This document shows, piece after piece, positions 6,220 through 7,395 of a stretch of DNA of 7,395 bases (positions are counted from its first letter, which is position 1; each line of letters opens with the position of its first letter). Source of the stretch: Phycisphaerales bacterium (GTDB lineage Bacteria > Planctomycetota > Phycisphaerae > Sedimentisphaerales > Anaerohalosphaeraceae); NCBI GenBank assembly GCA_011053245.1, contig DRGS01000132.1, positions 1 to 7,395 of the forward strand, in the 5' to 3' direction. The notes below the pieces were generated by a model. It made no database searches. It was not told the DNA's origin and saw only the letters and a list, made by a program, of their open reading frames with translations. Position numbers and translations under genes: made by a program.

Positions 6220-7248
6220 CTAAACTTTTTCCTTGATAGCCTTTATCATCATCGGGATCACCTCGTTAAGGTCGCCGACGATTTTGTAGTGAGCTATCTT
6301 AAAGATCGGCGCCTTCGGATCGTTATTGATCGCAATGATCTTCTGGCTGTCGCTCATTCCGGCGATATGCTGGATCGCTCCGCTAATACCGGCGGCAATA
6401 TACAGACTCGGCCGAACCGTCGTACCCGTCTGCCCTACCTGATGGTCACTGTCGATAAACCCAAGGTCCGATGCCGCCCTTGTCGCTCCCGGCGATGCTC
6501 CGAGACAATGGGCAAGATCCCATATCTTCTTAAAATTCTCTTTACTGCCGACACCCGCACCGCCTGCAACGATCACACGCGAATCCTTCAGGTTAACCTT
6601 CTTTTCCTGCGTATGCGTTCTCAATATTTCTATCGCAAGGTCAGTCTGCGTGAGGGTAACCTTTTCTTTCACGACCTCAGCCTTACGTTTGGTATCCGGT
6701 TCCGGCATTGGCATAACACCTTCGCGTACAGTCGCCATCTGCGGCCACCGGTCATAGTTTATGATCGTCGCAATGATATTACCGCCAAACGCCGGCCGTA
6801 TCTGCAGCAGCAGATTATCGTAAACCGTATTGGTCTTCTTGATCTCATGCCTGCCGATCTGCAGGTCCGTGCAATCGGCAGTGAGACCGGCCTTGGTTGC
6901 GCTTGCTATCCGAGGCGCAAGATCCCTGCCGCACGCCGTTGCGCCGTAAAGCACTATCTGCGGGCAATGCTTATGGATCAGATCGTATATAACCTTGGCA
7001 TAAGTATTGGTCTGGTAATGCTCAAGCAGCGTATGCTCTGCGAGATAAACTTTATCCGCACCGTAATAGCCTAACTTTTCGCTAAGCCCCGCAACGCCGT
7101 CGCCCAACAGAACCGCACCCAACTTAACGCCAAGCTTATCGGCAAGCTCTCTGCCCTTACTCAGCAGTTCGACGGGCGTATCCACTAATTTACCTTCGTA
7201 CTGTTCGGCAAAAACCCATACTTCGCCGGATTTGTTCACATCTATCAT
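6220..7248 (-). CDS. etfA: Electron transfer flavoprotein, alpha subunit
   Basis: FAD-carrying subunit of the EtfAB heterodimer, which accepts electrons from acyl-CoA dehydrogenases. The 342 aa length is within the family range. The N-terminal nucleotide-binding-like domain covers about 1-205 (VWVFAEQ at 10-16, RDLAPRIAS at 108-116). The C-terminal FAD domain starts near 220 with VIVAGGAGVGSKENF (225-239), GATRAASDLG with R257, VGQTGTTVRP (271-280), the family signature SLYIAAGISGAIQH (281-294), and NNDPKAPIF (308-316), ending in the VGDL segment (324-327). ATG start with AAAGGA about 7 nt upstream. The probable etfB end is 50 bp upstream and the dehydrogenase 47 bp downstream, all on one strand. 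Whether this Etf is of the plain or the electron-bifurcating type cannot be decided without the beta subunit. Confidence 0.96.
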   Translation of the reverse strand: MIDVNKSGEVWVFAEQYEGKLVDTPVELLSKGRELADKLGVKLGAVLLGDGVAGLSEKLGYYGADKVYLAEHTLLEHYQTNTYAKVIYDLIHKHCPQIVLYGATACGRDLAPRIASATKAGLTADCTDLQIGRHEIKKTNTVYDNLLLQIRPAFGGNIIATIINYDRWPQMATVREGVMPMPEPDTKRKAEVVKEKVTLTQTDLAIEILRTHTQEKKVNLKDSRVIVAGGAGVGSKENFKKIWDLAHCLGASPGATRAASDLGFIDSDHQVGQTGTTVRPSLYIAAGISGAIQHIAGMSDSQKIIAINNDPKAPIFKIAHYKIVGDLNEVIPMMIKAIKEKV

Positions 7249-7255
7249 CTTTCAA

Positions 7256-7260
7256 TCCTT
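7256..7260 (-). promoter_or_regulatory. Ribosome binding site of etfA
   Basis: AAGGA on the minus strand, 7 nt before the ATG at 7246-7248. It supports that start, and a separate ribosome loading for etfA despite the 50 bp spacer after the upstream gene. Confidence 0.7.
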
Positions 7261-7298
7261 TAATATGCTGATCCCAATAAAAAATCACCCAAACCGTA

Positions 7299-7395
7299 TT
7301 AACCTATCGTATGATCCTCGATCAAACCGTGGACCATGTCATCTATACTTTCCTGCGTCGGATCGACTTCTACCGTTTCCTGCGCAGCCAATACA
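7299..7395 (-). CDS. etfB: C-terminal fragment, probably electron transfer flavoprotein beta subunit
   Basis: Only the last 31 codons are visible, ending in TAA at 7299-7301; the rest lies past the right edge. The tail reads VLAAQETVEV, an acidic linker, then DDMVHGLIEDHTIG. It fits the usual EtfB ending, in which a final helix of the type 'lv..L.e..ii' closes the chain. Position supports this: directly upstream of etfA on the same strand, 50 bp away, as in common etfB-etfA order. The fragment is too short for a sequence-based identification, and another small redox or dehydrogenase gene cannot be excluded. Confidence 0.5.
   Translation of the reverse strand, partial: VLAAQETVEVDPTQESIDDMVHGLIEDHTIG

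Noticed and set aside
6289..7074. 261-codon plus-strand frame opposite etfA
   Set aside because: Antisense shadow of a clear family member; the protein is basic, His/Arg/Cys rich and unlike any known domain.
7249..7298. T-run in the etfB-etfA spacer considered as a terminator
   Set aside because: The minus strand has GATTTTTTATT but no stem before it, so no intrinsic terminator can be supported, and the genes are probably co-transcribed.

Overview
This looks like a bacterial chromosomal window of mostly housekeeping genes. By eye it is near 48-50 % G+C, with an A/T-richer stretch in the middle. The sigma factor at the left edge has a Lys/Ala-rich N-terminus. It also has a linker after region 1.2 (FRRRVLESDY..., LPFDRTMKMS, SRMPENI) that resembles primary sigma factors of Planctomycetota and related PVC bacteria. 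With the moderate G+C, I tentatively favour a Phycisphaerae-like planctomycete. This placement is inferred from remembered family features and was not tested by a search.

Layout, left to right. Positions 1-760 (minus) hold the N-terminal 253 codons of the primary sigma factor RpoD, cut by the window edge. Positions 799-2622 (minus) hold a complete DNA primase gene, dnaG, with a GTG start; dnaG and rpoD read in the same direction 38 bp apart, the core of the classical macromolecular-synthesis operon but without rpsU in front. Positions 2623-3011 form a divergent intergenic region with one good promoter on each strand. Positions 3012-3620 (plus) encode a DUF1877/YfbM-like protein of unknown function, the only plus-strand gene here. 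Positions 3621-3658 separate two convergent genes and hold a small hairpin.

From 3659 to the right edge, four minus-strand genes form a likely operon, transcribed from right to left: a 3' fragment that fits the end of electron-transfer flavoprotein beta subunit (etfB), then etfA, a long (601 aa) acyl-CoA dehydrogenase, and a HAD-superfamily phosphatase. The dehydrogenase would oxidise an acyl-CoA and pass electrons to EtfAB; the role of the phosphatase in this group is not evident. The promoter of this operon lies beyond the right edge.

I found no RNA genes, CRISPR array, insertion sequence, phage gene or clear new system. The points most worth a second look are the strongly basic N-terminal tail of RpoD, the isolated DUF1877 gene with its near-consensus expression signals, the hairpin after it that resembles a REP-type palindrome, and the pairing of the long acyl-CoA dehydrogenase with a dedicated EtfAB and a phosphatase.
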